DNA from: Candidatus Pelagibacter sp.
GTDB taxonomy: Bacteria > Pseudomonadota > Alphaproteobacteria > Pelagibacterales > Pelagibacteraceae
NCBI GenBank assembly: GCA_028097645.1
Contig: JAOHEU010000024.1
Span: forward strand, 1-10,495
Reading direction: 5' to 3'
Length of the DNA: 10,495 nucleotides
Notes under the pieces: model-generated
What the model saw: only the letters and a program-made list of their open reading frames with translations
The model's database searches: none
Told to the model about the DNA's origin: nothing
Made by a program: the position numbers and the translations under genes
Part shown: positions 1 through 6,820 of the stretch, piece by piece
Layout of the letters: every line of letters begins with the position of its first letter
How positions within the stretch are numbered: the first letter of the stretch is position 1

Positions 1-20
1 TAGTAAATAATTTATTACTA
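1..20 (-). terminator. possible 3' hairpin after the permease gene (incomplete at window edge)
   Basis: Positions 1-6 (TAGTAA) are the reverse complement of 15-20 (TTACTA), and with one bulged A the stem extends to 8 pairs. It lies immediately beyond the stop codon of the last minus-strand gene. The stem is almost entirely A-T, and any following U-run would lie outside the window, so termination is only a possibility. Confidence 0.25.
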
Positions 21-872
21 TTAATTTAACTTGCTTAGATAGTATTCTCTCCTAGATATATATAGACCGCTTAATACTATAATGAAAAGACCTAGATAAG
101 TCCAATTATCAGGAAGTTCATGGAAGAAATAATAGCTAATAATGATATTAGTAATAATCTCTGTATAGCCTAAAGGAGCTAATTTAGAAGCATCAGCATA
201 TTTGAGTGATAAAATGATAAAAAGATGCGCTACAGAGGCTATAAGGCCGATTATAGCCATCATAATCCACTCATTAGGGGTTGGATTTACCCAAACTGAG
301 GGCATAAATAAACTAATTATTGCTAACCCTACTACACCAGTAAATAAGAGCGTTAAAAGCGAATTATCTGAAGTACTTAATTTTCTAGTTATTACTAAAT
401 AAAAGCCATAACAAATACCACAAGCTAGAGCAGCTAAAGTGGCTAAATTAACATCTATAAAACCTGGTCTAATAACTATTAGTGTTCCCAAAAAGCCCAC
501 AAGTACAGCTGACCATCTTCTAATGCCAACTTTTTCACCCAGAAAAAAAGGAGATAAAGCGGTGCACGTTATTGGGGCAACAAATGCAAGTGTTAATGCT
601 TTGGGAAGTGAAATGACTGATATTGAATAGAAGAAGCATAAAGTTGAAAAAGCAAGAATTATTCCCCTAACAAGCTGAAGTTTTGGTCTTTTGCTCCAAA
701 CAAGGGTTTCTCTATAAAATAAAACCATTATAGAAAGCGTGAAAACAACGGTAAAGAAATATCTAGCCCAAGTTATTTGAAAAACATCCATTGTAAGACT
801 TAAATGTTTAGCAATTGCATCCATTACTGGAACAATCATCCAAGCAGTAGCATTTAATATTATTGCCTTCAT
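21..872 (-). CDS. EamA/DMT-family permease (10-TM drug/metabolite transporter superfamily)
   Basis: A 283-residue, strongly hydrophobic inner-membrane protein with the length and layout of the DMT superfamily: two EamA repeats, about residues 5-135 and 145-275, giving about ten membrane helices. The first repeat has the typical opening (MDAIAKHLS near residue 18) and the conserved stretch around FFYSISVISLPKALTLAFVAPI, followed by FFLGEKVGIRRW and a GTLIVIRPG helix. The second repeat has the matching LKYADASKLAPLGYTEII. These features fix the family but not the substrate: family members move amino acids, nucleotides, riboflavin or S-adenosylmethionine. It is the last gene of the rplM-to-permease run, 16 bases after the AEC permease, with no clear Shine-Dalgarno. 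The start was chosen because the first helix begins directly after it. The SAM-regulated metY gene is in the same window, but that alone does not justify calling a SAM transporter. Confidence 0.88.
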   Translation of the reverse strand: MKAIILNATAWMIVPVMDAIAKHLSLTMDVFQITWARYFFTVVFTLSIMVLFYRETLVWSKRPKLQLVRGIILAFSTLCFFYSISVISLPKALTLAFVAPITCTALSPFFLGEKVGIRRWSAVLVGFLGTLIVIRPGFIDVNLATLAALACGICYGFYLVITRKLSTSDNSLLTLLFTGVVGLAIISLFMPSVWVNPTPNEWIMMAIIGLIASVAHLFIILSLKYADASKLAPLGYTEIITNIIISYYFFHELPDNWTYLGLFIIVLSGLYISRREYYLSKLN

Positions 873-888
873 TTAAGAAGGATACTGC

Positions 889-1788
889 TTAATAGAAGTA
901 TTTTAAAGCAAAGAATACAGTAATTGGAACGGTAATAAAAGACATGACTGTTGAAACTACAATCATACTAGCAATACTATCGACAACCTTTTTAGAAGAA
1001 TACAGTGATCCAACTAAATAAGTTAAAACAGCACTTGGCATTGAGCACTGTATCAATAATACACCTGCAGCAAATCCAGATAAATTAAAAGTTTTTATAA
1101 TGGCAAAACCAATAATTGGACCAATAATTACTCTAGCAATTGAAGATATCAATGCAGACTTAAATGAAAATACTTTAAATCTAGTAAGTGCTATACCTAA
1201 AGACATTAAAATTAAAAAGATAGCTGCATAAGTCAACATCATGGTTGTATTAATTAAAAAAACAGGCACCTCAATTTCATAATATAGAAATAAAACAGAT
1301 ATTATAATTGCATAAAAAGGTGGACTTTTAAAAAGTAAATTAAAATCTAATTTCTTACTCGCGAGAAAAACTCCTAAGGTAAAATGAAATAAAATTACCA
1401 AAGAAGAAATGGTTGCAGCTATTCCAAGACCTTGAGTGCCATAAGCAAATAAACAAAGTGGAAGTCCCATGTTACCTGTGTTAGGTAAAATAAATGGAGG
1501 AAGTTCGGTAACTATATCTTTATTCAAAAATTTAAGAAATATAATGCCAGTAATTGCAAACCCCAATATAGCTATTACAGAGTACCAAAAATATTCAGCG
1601 AAAATATTAAAAGATATACCAGTTGTTGTAACGGCATAAAAAACCATTGCAGGACTACCAATATTAGCAGCAAAGTTAGCAATAAATGTTGTATCTAATT
1701 TTGGATTTTTTTTACCTAAATAATAGCCAATTCCTATAATAAAAAAAACTGGAAATAAAACTTCAAAAAGTTTTAAATAGATATCCAT
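889..1788 (-). CDS. AEC-family transporter (auxin efflux carrier / malonate permease type)
   Basis: A 299-residue membrane protein of usual family length with about nine or ten hydrophobic segments. Visible family marks are the N-terminal helix VLFPVFFIIGIGYYLGKK (about 10-27) and the conserved polar motif NTGNMGLPL (103-111) in a broken helix, typical of the AEC (Mem_trans) family. A C-terminal half repeats the fold, with SMPSAVLTYLVG near residue 250. Family members export or import organic anions such as malonate, malate or auxin-like weak acids; the substrate here cannot be read from sequence. Its ATG overlaps the stop codon of hom by one base (TAATG), so it is probably translationally coupled to homoserine dehydrogenase. 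That makes an amino-acid or organic-acid substrate reasonable but unproven. Confidence 0.85.
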   Translation of the reverse strand: MDIYLKLFEVLFPVFFIIGIGYYLGKKNPKLDTTFIANFAANIGSPAMVFYAVTTTGISFNIFAEYFWYSVIAILGFAITGIIFLKFLNKDIVTELPPFILPNTGNMGLPLCLFAYGTQGLGIAATISSLVILFHFTLGVFLASKKLDFNLLFKSPPFYAIIISVLFLYYEIEVPVFLINTTMMLTYAAIFLILMSLGIALTRFKVFSFKSALISSIARVIIGPIIGFAIIKTFNLSGFAAGVLLIQCSMPSAVLTYLVGSLYSSKKVVDSIASMIVVSTVMSFITVPITVFFALKYFY

Positions 1789-3080
1789 TAATTGTACAAT
1801 CTGATTAAAACAGGTGTTTTAAGAATATTTTTATTTTTCTTAAATACAGACAAGCAGTTATTACAATTAAGTTCAGAAGTTTTATGAGTTATTATTACAA
1901 TAGTAGCTTTATCATCTTTTTTATTAGGGGTTTGAATAAGTCTTTTTACAGATATCTTATATTTAGCTAATCGATTAGTAATTTGAGATAAAACACCAGG
2001 TTTATCTTTAACTTCAAATCTTAAATATAAAGAATTTACATAATTATTTACATTATATGGTTTTAAGGATTTTAATTTATTAACGGAAACACCTAATGGT
2101 TTTTTTATATTGCCTCTTAAAATAGACAATAAATCAGATAACAATGCAGAAGATGTAGGACCTGGACCAGCCCCCTCTCCTTGTAAAATACTTTCACCAA
2201 CAGGTTTTCCTTCAAGGATAACTGCATTCATAACACCAGAAACATTACCAATATAAGAATTTTTACTAACAAGGCATGGATGCACCGTTTCAAACAAATG
2301 ACCATTTTTTAATTCAGATATTCCGAGAAGTTTAATTCTTAGATCTAATTGGTTTGTAATTTTAATATCTTTTAGATCAATCTTTTCAATTCCTTCCATT
2401 AAACATTTATATTTAGAAATTTTGCTATTAAATGCTAGCGAAGATAAAATTCTAACTTTTGCAAATGCATCAAAACCATTTAAATCTAGTTTTGGATTTC
2501 CAGGTTCCGCATAACCAAGCTTTTGAGCTTTTTTCAAAACATCAGAAAAACTTTGATTAGAATTTTCCATCTCCGACAAGATATAGTTAGAAGTACCATT
2601 TAAAATTCCATATACTTTCGAAATCTTGTTAGTAGCTAAACCTTCTTTGATAGATCTTAATATTGGAATTCCACCTGCAACAGAAGCTTCAAATTCAAGA
2701 TTAACATTATTGAGTTCTGCAATTTTAGCCAGTTCATTTCCATGTTTAGAGATAAGAGCTTTATTTGGAGTTATTACATGAATTTTCTTTTTTAAAGCAG
2801 TTTCAACAACTTTTTTTGAAATCCCGTCTGATAAACCTATTGCTTCAAACAAAATATCAATGTTTGTTTTACTAAAAATATCTAACGGATTTTTAAAAAA
2901 TATTTTTTTATTAATTTTAAATTGTCTTTTTTTATTTATATTTCTAGCTGATATGGCAACAACATTAATCTTCTTACCTGTTTTAAGTTCGATATCTTTT
3001 TTTTTAGTGTTTAGTTCATTGAGCAAATAAGAGCCTACTTGACCAAGACCTACTACTGCAATATTTATTGATTTATTCAT
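1788..3080 (-). CDS. hom: homoserine dehydrogenase
   Basis: Cytoplasmic NAD(P)-dependent enzyme that reduces aspartate semialdehyde to homoserine, the branch point to threonine and methionine. It has 430 residues, the length of the monofunctional ACT-containing form. The Rossmann glycine motif GLGQVG is at 11-16, TPNK at 104-107, and the family core ILNGTSNYIL at 159-168. YAEPGNPKLDLNGFDAFAK follows at 190-208; D204 and K208 sit where the family has its catalytic aspartate and lysine. The glycine-rich GEGAGPGPTSSA is at 301-312. A C-terminal ACT domain (about 351-425, with KDKPGVLSQITNRL) suggests allosteric feedback, threonine in relatives. One deviation is EPGNP where most relatives have EPDP. 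Its start overlaps the upstream lipoprotein gene by four bases (ATGA), and its stop overlaps the AEC permease start. Homoserine made here feeds the O-acetylhomoserine used by MetY, encoded divergently about 2.4 kb away. Confidence 0.96.
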   Translation of the reverse strand: MNKSINIAVVGLGQVGSYLLNELNTKKKDIELKTGKKINVVAISARNINKKRQFKINKKIFFKNPLDIFSKTNIDILFEAIGLSDGISKKVVETALKKKIHVITPNKALISKHGNELAKIAELNNVNLEFEASVAGGIPILRSIKEGLATNKISKVYGILNGTSNYILSEMENSNQSFSDVLKKAQKLGYAEPGNPKLDLNGFDAFAKVRILSSLAFNSKISKYKCLMEGIEKIDLKDIKITNQLDLRIKLLGISELKNGHLFETVHPCLVSKNSYIGNVSGVMNAVILEGKPVGESILQGEGAGPGPTSSALLSDLLSILRGNIKKPLGVSVNKLKSLKPYNVNNYVNSLYLRFEVKDKPGVLSQITNRLAKYKISVKRLIQTPNKKDDKATIVIITHKTSELNCNNCLSVFKKNKNILKTPVLIRLYN

Positions 3081-3304
3081 TGGTTTATATCTGGATATTT
3101 ACTTTTTTTTGTATAGTCATCTATATAAATCTTATATTCATCATAAGTCATATTTGTTATGTCTTCTGACTTTTTTAATACTTCAGATAATTTTTTTTGA
3201 TCTTCACTTTTTTTAACCACATCTTCTGTCCAATATTTAGAATCTTTGTTTAATGAACAATTAGTAAGAAATAAAATAATAAAAAAAATAAAAACTAATT
3301 TCAT
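3077..3304 (-). CDS. small putative lipoprotein, function unknown
   Basis: A 75-residue protein that I do not recognise. It starts with MK, a run of hydrophobic residues (3-13) and a lipobox-like LTNC at 13-16. C16 would be the lipidated cysteine, leaving a mature peptide of about 60 residues. Asn at the -1 position is unusual for a lipobox (Gly, Ala or Ser is usual), so lipidation is likely but not certain. The mature part is highly charged and lysine-rich, probably helical, with no cysteine besides C16, and contains two similar segments (KKSEDQKKLSEVL and KKSEDITNM). It is tightly coupled to its neighbours: its ATG overlaps the argC stop by one base (TAATG), and its stop overlaps the hom start (ATGA). 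Reading frame, signal and double coupling argue it is a real gene despite its size. Nothing seen indicates a role in amino-acid synthesis. Confidence 0.75.
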   Translation of the reverse strand: MKLVFIFFIILFLTNCSLNKDSKYWTEDVVKKSEDQKKLSEVLKKSEDITNMTYDEYKIYIDDYTKKSKYPDINQ

Positions 3305-4323
3305 TATAAAGCAGTTTTAATTGGAAAATTAAATTTCATATTCAAATTTTGTACTGCTTGACCTGCTCCACCTTTAATTAGATTGTCTATAACCGAAATA
3401 ATAACTATCTTATTTTTGTATTTAGATTTACAGACAGAAATGAAACAATTATTTGTATTAATGACATCATTTGTACTTAAAAGACTGTTTGCTTTTAAAA
3501 TTTTTACAAAATCATCACTCTTATAAAAATCTTTTAGTGTTTTAATTATTTTTGACTGAGTGATACCTTTTTCTAGGTCAATATAAATAGTACTTAAAAT
3601 ACCTCTAAACATAGGAGTTAAATGCGGTGTAAAATTAAAACTTAATTTCTTTTTAGTGAATTTTTTTAACATTTGATCGATCTCTGAATTATGTCGATGA
3701 AAGCCAACACCATAGGCGCTCAAAGATTCATATAGGTTTTTATCTTTATATTTTTTATGGACACCTCTACCTGCACCTGAATAACCAGATTTAGAATCCA
3801 TTATTATATTGTTAACTTTAACTATGTTTTTTTTAAAAAGAGGAATTAAAGGCAAAAGTATTGAAGTTGGATAACAACCGGGACAAGATATTATTTTATA
3901 TTCTTTTATGTCTTTCCCGTTAATTTCTGGAAGACAGTATATGCTTTTCTTAATTAAATTTACTGCTCTGTGTTTTTGTTTATACCATTTTAAATATTCT
4001 GATTCTTTTTCTAATCTAAAATCAGCAGCCAAATCAATTAAAGTGATATTTTTTGTTAAATGTTTTGAAATATCTTGTGCTTCTCCATTGGGTAATGCTG
4101 TAAAAACTACATCAACATCTTTTAAAAGTTTTTTATTAAATTTAATAATTTTTGGTAATTTTTTTCCTGAAAGAGATTTGTCATAACTAGATATATTTTT
4201 TCCTACAGAACTATTTCCGCATAGAAATCTTATGTTTACATATTTATGTTTAATTAATAATTTAATTAATTGAACTCCAATATATCCAGTTGAACCAGCA
4301 ACCAATGCATTAAGCTTAGGCAT
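3304..4323 (-). CDS. argC: N-acetyl-gamma-glutamyl-phosphate reductase
   Basis: Cytoplasmic NADPH-dependent enzyme of arginine synthesis that converts N-acetylglutamyl phosphate to N-acetylglutamate semialdehyde. It has 339 residues, normal for the long type-1 form. The N-terminal Rossmann motif GSTGYIG is at 10-16. ALPNGEA follows near 76-82 and LIDLAADFRL near 95-104. The signature SCPGCYPTS holds the catalytic cysteine at C150. SGYSGAGRG is at 179-187 and GFHRHNSEI at 207-215, where family histidines assist catalysis. TPHLTPMFRGILST near 232-244 is also conserved. It begins 33 bases after the rpsI stop and ends overlapping the lipoprotein start, so it is probably cotranscribed with the ribosomal-protein genes upstream. 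No ARG-box-like operator was seen in the short rpsI-argC gap. Confidence 0.96.
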   Translation of the reverse strand: MPKLNALVAGSTGYIGVQLIKLLIKHKYVNIRFLCGNSSVGKNISSYDKSLSGKKLPKIIKFNKKLLKDVDVVFTALPNGEAQDISKHLTKNITLIDLAADFRLEKESEYLKWYKQKHRAVNLIKKSIYCLPEINGKDIKEYKIISCPGCYPTSILLPLIPLFKKNIVKVNNIIMDSKSGYSGAGRGVHKKYKDKNLYESLSAYGVGFHRHNSEIDQMLKKFTKKKLSFNFTPHLTPMFRGILSTIYIDLEKGITQSKIIKTLKDFYKSDDFVKILKANSLLSTNDVINTNNCFISVCKSKYKNKIVIISVIDNLIKGGAGQAVQNLNMKFNFPIKTAL

Positions 4324-4356
4324 AATTTATTATAACAGTTTAAAATTAAAAAAGAA

Positions 4357-4794
4357 TTATCTTTTAGAAAATTGGAAGCTTCTTCTAGCTTTTCTTCTAC
4401 CAGGTTTTTTTCTCTCAACTGCTCTAGAGTCTCTGGTTGTAAGTTTTTCAGTCTTTAATGTAGATTTTAAATTTTCATCAAACATAACTAAAGCTTTAGA
4501 AATACCATGGACTAAGGCTCCTGCTTGACCAGTAGGTCCACCCCCGCTTACACTGCATCTAACATCGTAATCTGTAGACTGATTGATTATATCAAATGGT
4601 CTTGTAATTTGAAGATGATGAAATTCACTTGAAAAATATTCATTAAATAATTTTCCATTAACGTAAATTTTACCAGATCCTTTTTTTAACCATACCTTTG
4701 CAATAGAAGTTTTTCTTCTGCCTGTTGCGTATTTACTATCTTTAAAGTCTAGTTTTAATTTAGGTGTTTTTGATGCTGTTTGAGTATTTTCCAT
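4357..4794 (-). CDS. rpsI: 30S ribosomal protein S9
   Basis: Small-subunit protein S9 whose C-terminal tail reaches towards the P-site tRNA. It has 145 residues: an N-terminal extension of about 20 residues, then the family core from YATGRRKTSIAKVWLKKGSG (about 22-41). The conserved GGGPTGQAGALVHGISKAL (near 84-102) follows, then LTTRDSRAVERKKPGRRKARRSFQFSKR, ending in the universal SKR. It follows rplM with one base between stop and start, the classical L13-S9 pair. The tail and length are complete. The ATG used is the one that sits at the rplM junction. Confidence 0.98.
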   Translation of the reverse strand: MENTQTASKTPKLKLDFKDSKYATGRRKTSIAKVWLKKGSGKIYVNGKLFNEYFSSEFHHLQITRPFDIINQSTDYDVRCSVSGGGPTGQAGALVHGISKALVMFDENLKSTLKTEKLTTRDSRAVERKKPGRRKARRSFQFSKR

Positions 4795-4795
4795 A

Positions 4796-5254
4796 TTAAT
4801 TTCTAGCTAAGTTTTTACTGTTTAATTTACCTAACTCAATCAATTGAGGATTTTGTGCTGCATGTGGATGATCACCTCCAGAATAAATTTTTAGTTTAGT
4901 TAATTGTTTTCTACCTAATACACCGCCTGGTAACATTCTCTTCACAGCAAGTTTTAAAGTTTCACCTGGTTTCTTTTCATGTAATTTTTCTGGGGTAGTC
5001 TCTTTAATTCCACCAGGATGTCCTGTGTGTCTATAATAAATTTTGTCTTGAAATTTTTTTCCAGTAAACTTTGCTTGTTCAATATTCTTAACCACTACAA
5101 AATCTCCATGGTCCATATGTGGTGTGTAAGTAGTTTTGTTTTTTCCTCTGATAATTTTAGATATTACAGTTGCTAATCTTCCAACTACGGCATTTGTTGC
5201 ATCTATTTCATACCATGATGAAGTAACCTGGTCTTTTTTTACGAATTTTGTCAT
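4796..5254 (-). CDS. rplM: 50S ribosomal protein L13
   Basis: Large-subunit protein L13, an early-assembly 23S rRNA binder. It has 152 residues, the normal length for Alphaproteobacteria. Seen in order: WYEIDATNAVVGRLAT (14-29), IRGKNKTTYTPHMDHGDFVVV (about 35-55), the RHTGHPGGIKE loop (75-85), MLPGGVLGRKQLTKLKIYSG near 107-126, and DHPHAAQNPQ. It is the first gene of the minus-strand unit. Its predicted promoter lies so close that the mRNA leader would be only a few bases, and no Shine-Dalgarno is visible before the ATG. The N-terminus aligns with the family, so a downstream start is unlikely. Confidence 0.98.
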   Translation of the reverse strand: MTKFVKKDQVTSSWYEIDATNAVVGRLATVISKIIRGKNKTTYTPHMDHGDFVVVKNIEQAKFTGKKFQDKIYYRHTGHPGGIKETTPEKLHEKKPGETLKLAVKRMLPGGVLGRKQLTKLKIYSGGDHPHAAQNPQLIELGKLNSKNLARN

Positions 5255-5264
5255 TGTGCCAGGA

Positions 5265-5292
5265 TTAATACTATTATTAATTACAAAGTCAA
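5265..5292 (-). promoter_or_regulatory. predicted sigma-70-type promoter for rplM-rpsI-argC...
   Basis: On the minus strand a -35 box TTGACT (complement of 5287-5292) is followed after 16 bases by TATTAA (complement of 5265-5270). The expected start point, about seven bases further on, is near 5258, only about four bases from the rplM ATG. The -35 match is strong (five of six) and the -10 match moderate. Confidence 0.5.
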
Positions 5293-5308
5293 TTTGATAT
5301 TTGTCTTG

Positions 5309-5314
5309 TAATAC
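5309..5314 (+). promoter_or_regulatory. tentative -10 element for metY
   Basis: TAATAC at 5309-5314 resembles a -10 box and would start transcription near 5321, just before the structured leader. No convincing -35 box lies at 16-18 bases upstream, so this is a weak call. It would place the metY and rplM promoters back to back in about 50 bases. Confidence 0.3.
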
Positions 5315-5333
5315 AGGACTTATCTGCTAAAAA

Positions 5334-5382
5334 GTAGTTGCCGATTTGATCCTATTGCGGGCATATAACTGCTAAACAGGAA
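5334..5382 (+). promoter_or_regulatory. SAM-II-like riboswitch aptamer in metY leader
   Basis: The segment has the layout of the SAM-II H-type pseudoknot. P1 is TGCC (5339-5342) pairing with GGCA (5360-5363), and the enclosed core GATTTGATCCTATTGC (5343-5358) resembles the SAM-II ligand-binding loop. A short A/T linker and then TGCTAAACAGG (5370-5380) follow. Part of that tail can pair back into the loop (GCG 5357-5359 with TGC 5370-5372) as the pseudoknot P2. The GCTAAA-x-AGG tail is a SAM-II hallmark. Differences from the family as I remember it lie in the middle of the core and in the short P2, so it may be a variant or weakened copy. A run of six T at 5383-5388 follows at once. Confidence 0.65.
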
Positions 5383-5390
5383 TTTTTTAT
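5369..5390 (+). terminator. possible attenuator after the SAM-II-like element
   Basis: CTG (5369-5371) and CAG (5376-5378) can form a minimal hairpin directly before AATTTTTT (5381-5388), the form of a very weak intrinsic terminator inside the leader. A longer alternative pairs CCT (5351-5353) with AGG (5378-5380). Neither stem is strong. The T-run placed exactly after the aptamer is the main reason to list it. Confidence 0.25.
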
Positions 5391-5401
5391 TACATTATCG
5401 G

Positions 5402-5457
5402 TAGGCATTTGAACTGTATTGTGCGCCTTACATTAAGTTAAAGCACTAAAAAAGGAG
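5402..5457 (+). promoter_or_regulatory. SAM-V riboswitch overlapping the metY ribosome-binding site
   Basis: P1 is AGGC (5403-5406) pairing with GCCT (5425-5428), enclosing the conserved core ATTTGAACTGTATTG (5407-5421). The pseudoknot P2 is GTGC (5421-5424) pairing with GCAC (5443-5446) across a 14-base linker. The tail CTAAAAAAGGAG (5446-5457) contains the Shine-Dalgarno AAGGAG at 5452-5457, four bases before the ATG. This matches the SAM-V class known from marine Alphaproteobacteria including Pelagibacter, where SAM binding to the pseudoknot is taken to hide the ribosome-binding site. The metY gene downstream fits a methionine/SAM feedback switch acting on translation. Confidence 0.88.
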
Positions 5458-5461
5458 TAAA

Positions 5462-6790
5462 ATGAATACAAAAAGAAATAATCCAGAAACAATAGCAATA
5501 CATGGCGGAGACTATAGAAGCGATCCATCAACTAATGCGGTAGCTGTACCAATCTATAGAACCACATCATATCAATTCGATAGTACAGAGCATGCAGCAA
5601 ACCTATTTGCACTAAAAGAATTTGGTAACATTTACACAAGAATCATGAATCCAACAAATGATGCCCTTGAAAAAAGAGTTGCTGCTCTTGATGGTGGTTT
5701 AGCTTGTTTAACCGTTTCGTCAGGACAAACTGCTTCTACTTTTGCAATTCTAAATGTTGCTCAGGCAGGAGATAATATTGTTAGTTCAACAGACCTATAT
5801 GGAGGAACAGTATCTTTATTTACACATACACTAAGTAAACTTGGTATTGAAGTTAGATATGCAGACCCATCTGATCCAAAAAACTTTGAAAAAGCAATTG
5901 ATGGAAAAACAAGAGCTTTTTATGGTGAAACTTTACCAAATCCATATTTGAGAGTTTTTCCAATTAAAGAAGTGGCAGATATTGGTAAAAAATACAACAT
6001 ACCATTAATTGTTGATAACACCGCAGCACCAGTCATTTGCAAACCACTTGATCATGGCGCAGCTGTAGTTGTTTATTCGCTTACAAAATATATAGCCGGT
6101 CATGGAACGGTTGTTGGTGGAGCCTTAGTTGATGGTGGTAACTTTGATTGGACAGCAGACCCAAAAAGACAACCGCTATTTAATGAACCAGACGCAAGTT
6201 ATGGTGGTGTAGTTTGGGGTAAAGCAGTGCCTGAATTAACAGGTGCTAACGTTTCTTTTGCTGTAAGAGCTAGAGTAACTTTATTAAGAGATCTTGGATC
6301 TGCTTTATCACCTGATAATGCTTTTGGTGTAATTCAAGGATTAGAAACTGTTGCTTTAAGAATGAAACAACACTGCGAAAATGCAGCAAAAGTTGTTGAT
6401 TATCTAAAAAAACATAAAGCTATATCCAAAGTTATTTATGCAACTGAACATAGTGAAGAGATTTCTAGTAGAGCAAAGAAATATCTTAAAAATGGAAATG
6501 GTGCATTAGTTGGAATTGAATTAGCAGGTGGCATAGAGGCTGGTAAAAAATTTATCGAGTCTTTAAAAATGTTTTACCATGTAGCTAACATTGGTGATGC
6601 CAGAAGTTTAGCAATTCATCCAGCAACTACTACTCATAGTCAATTAACCGAAGATGAACTAGCTGCAGCAGGTGTAACGCCTGGATATGTACGATTATGT
6701 ATCGGTTTAGAACATATTGACGATATTATTGATGACTTAGATCAAGCTTTGGACAAATCATCTAAAGGTAACCTCAAAGCTGTAAGCTAA
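5462..6790 (+). CDS. metY: O-acetylhomoserine sulfhydrylase (PLP-dependent, Cys/Met metabolism family)
   Basis: Cytoplasmic PLP enzyme that joins sulfide (or methanethiol) to O-acetylhomoserine, giving homocysteine (or methionine) and acetate. It has 442 residues, the length of the MetY branch and longer than the roughly 390 of MetB/MetC/MegL relatives. Seen are ETIAIHGGDYRSDPSTNAVAVPIY near the N-terminus, and YTRIMNPTND (58-67), whose Tyr and Arg bind PLP phosphate from the neighbouring subunit. SSGQTAS is at 86-92, D185 in IVDNTAAP (183-190), and the Schiff-base lysine K209 in YSLTKYIAGHGTVVGG (205-220). SLAIHPATTTHSQL and GYVRLCIGLEHIDDIIDDL are near the C-terminus. The start is fixed by AAGGAG four bases upstream. 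It is alone in its transcription unit, preceded by a SAM-sensing leader and convergent with ctaA. The regulation and size favour sulfhydrylase over methionine gamma-lyase. Confidence 0.95.
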   Translation: MNTKRNNPETIAIHGGDYRSDPSTNAVAVPIYRTTSYQFDSTEHAANLFALKEFGNIYTRIMNPTNDALEKRVAALDGGLACLTVSSGQTASTFAILNVAQAGDNIVSSTDLYGGTVSLFTHTLSKLGIEVRYADPSDPKNFEKAIDGKTRAFYGETLPNPYLRVFPIKEVADIGKKYNIPLIVDNTAAPVICKPLDHGAAVVVYSLTKYIAGHGTVVGGALVDGGNFDWTADPKRQPLFNEPDASYGGVVWGKAVPELTGANVSFAVRARVTLLRDLGSALSPDNAFGVIQGLETVALRMKQHCENAAKVVDYLKKHKAISKVIYATEHSEEISSRAKKYLKNGNGALVGIELAGGIEAGKKFIESLKMFYHVANIGDARSLAIHPATTTHSQLTEDELAAAGVTPGYVRLCIGLEHIDDIIDDLDQALDKSSKGNLKAVS

Positions 6791-6820
6791 TTATAGGATT
6801 TATATGTCAACAAATCGAAA

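Noticed and set aside
202..630. Two plus-strand open frames inside the EamA permease gene
   Set aside because: They lie antisense to a complete, well-supported membrane-protein gene, show no family motifs, and have no ribosome-binding site.
21..872. Calling the EamA permease an S-adenosylmethionine transporter
   Set aside because: Some EamA proteins carry SAM, but the sequence shows no substrate-specific mark, and the nearby SAM riboswitch controls a different transcription unit.
3908..4186. Plus-strand 92-codon frame opposite argC
   Set aside because: Fully antisense to conserved ArgC coding sequence, including codons near its motifs; composition looks like a shadow frame.
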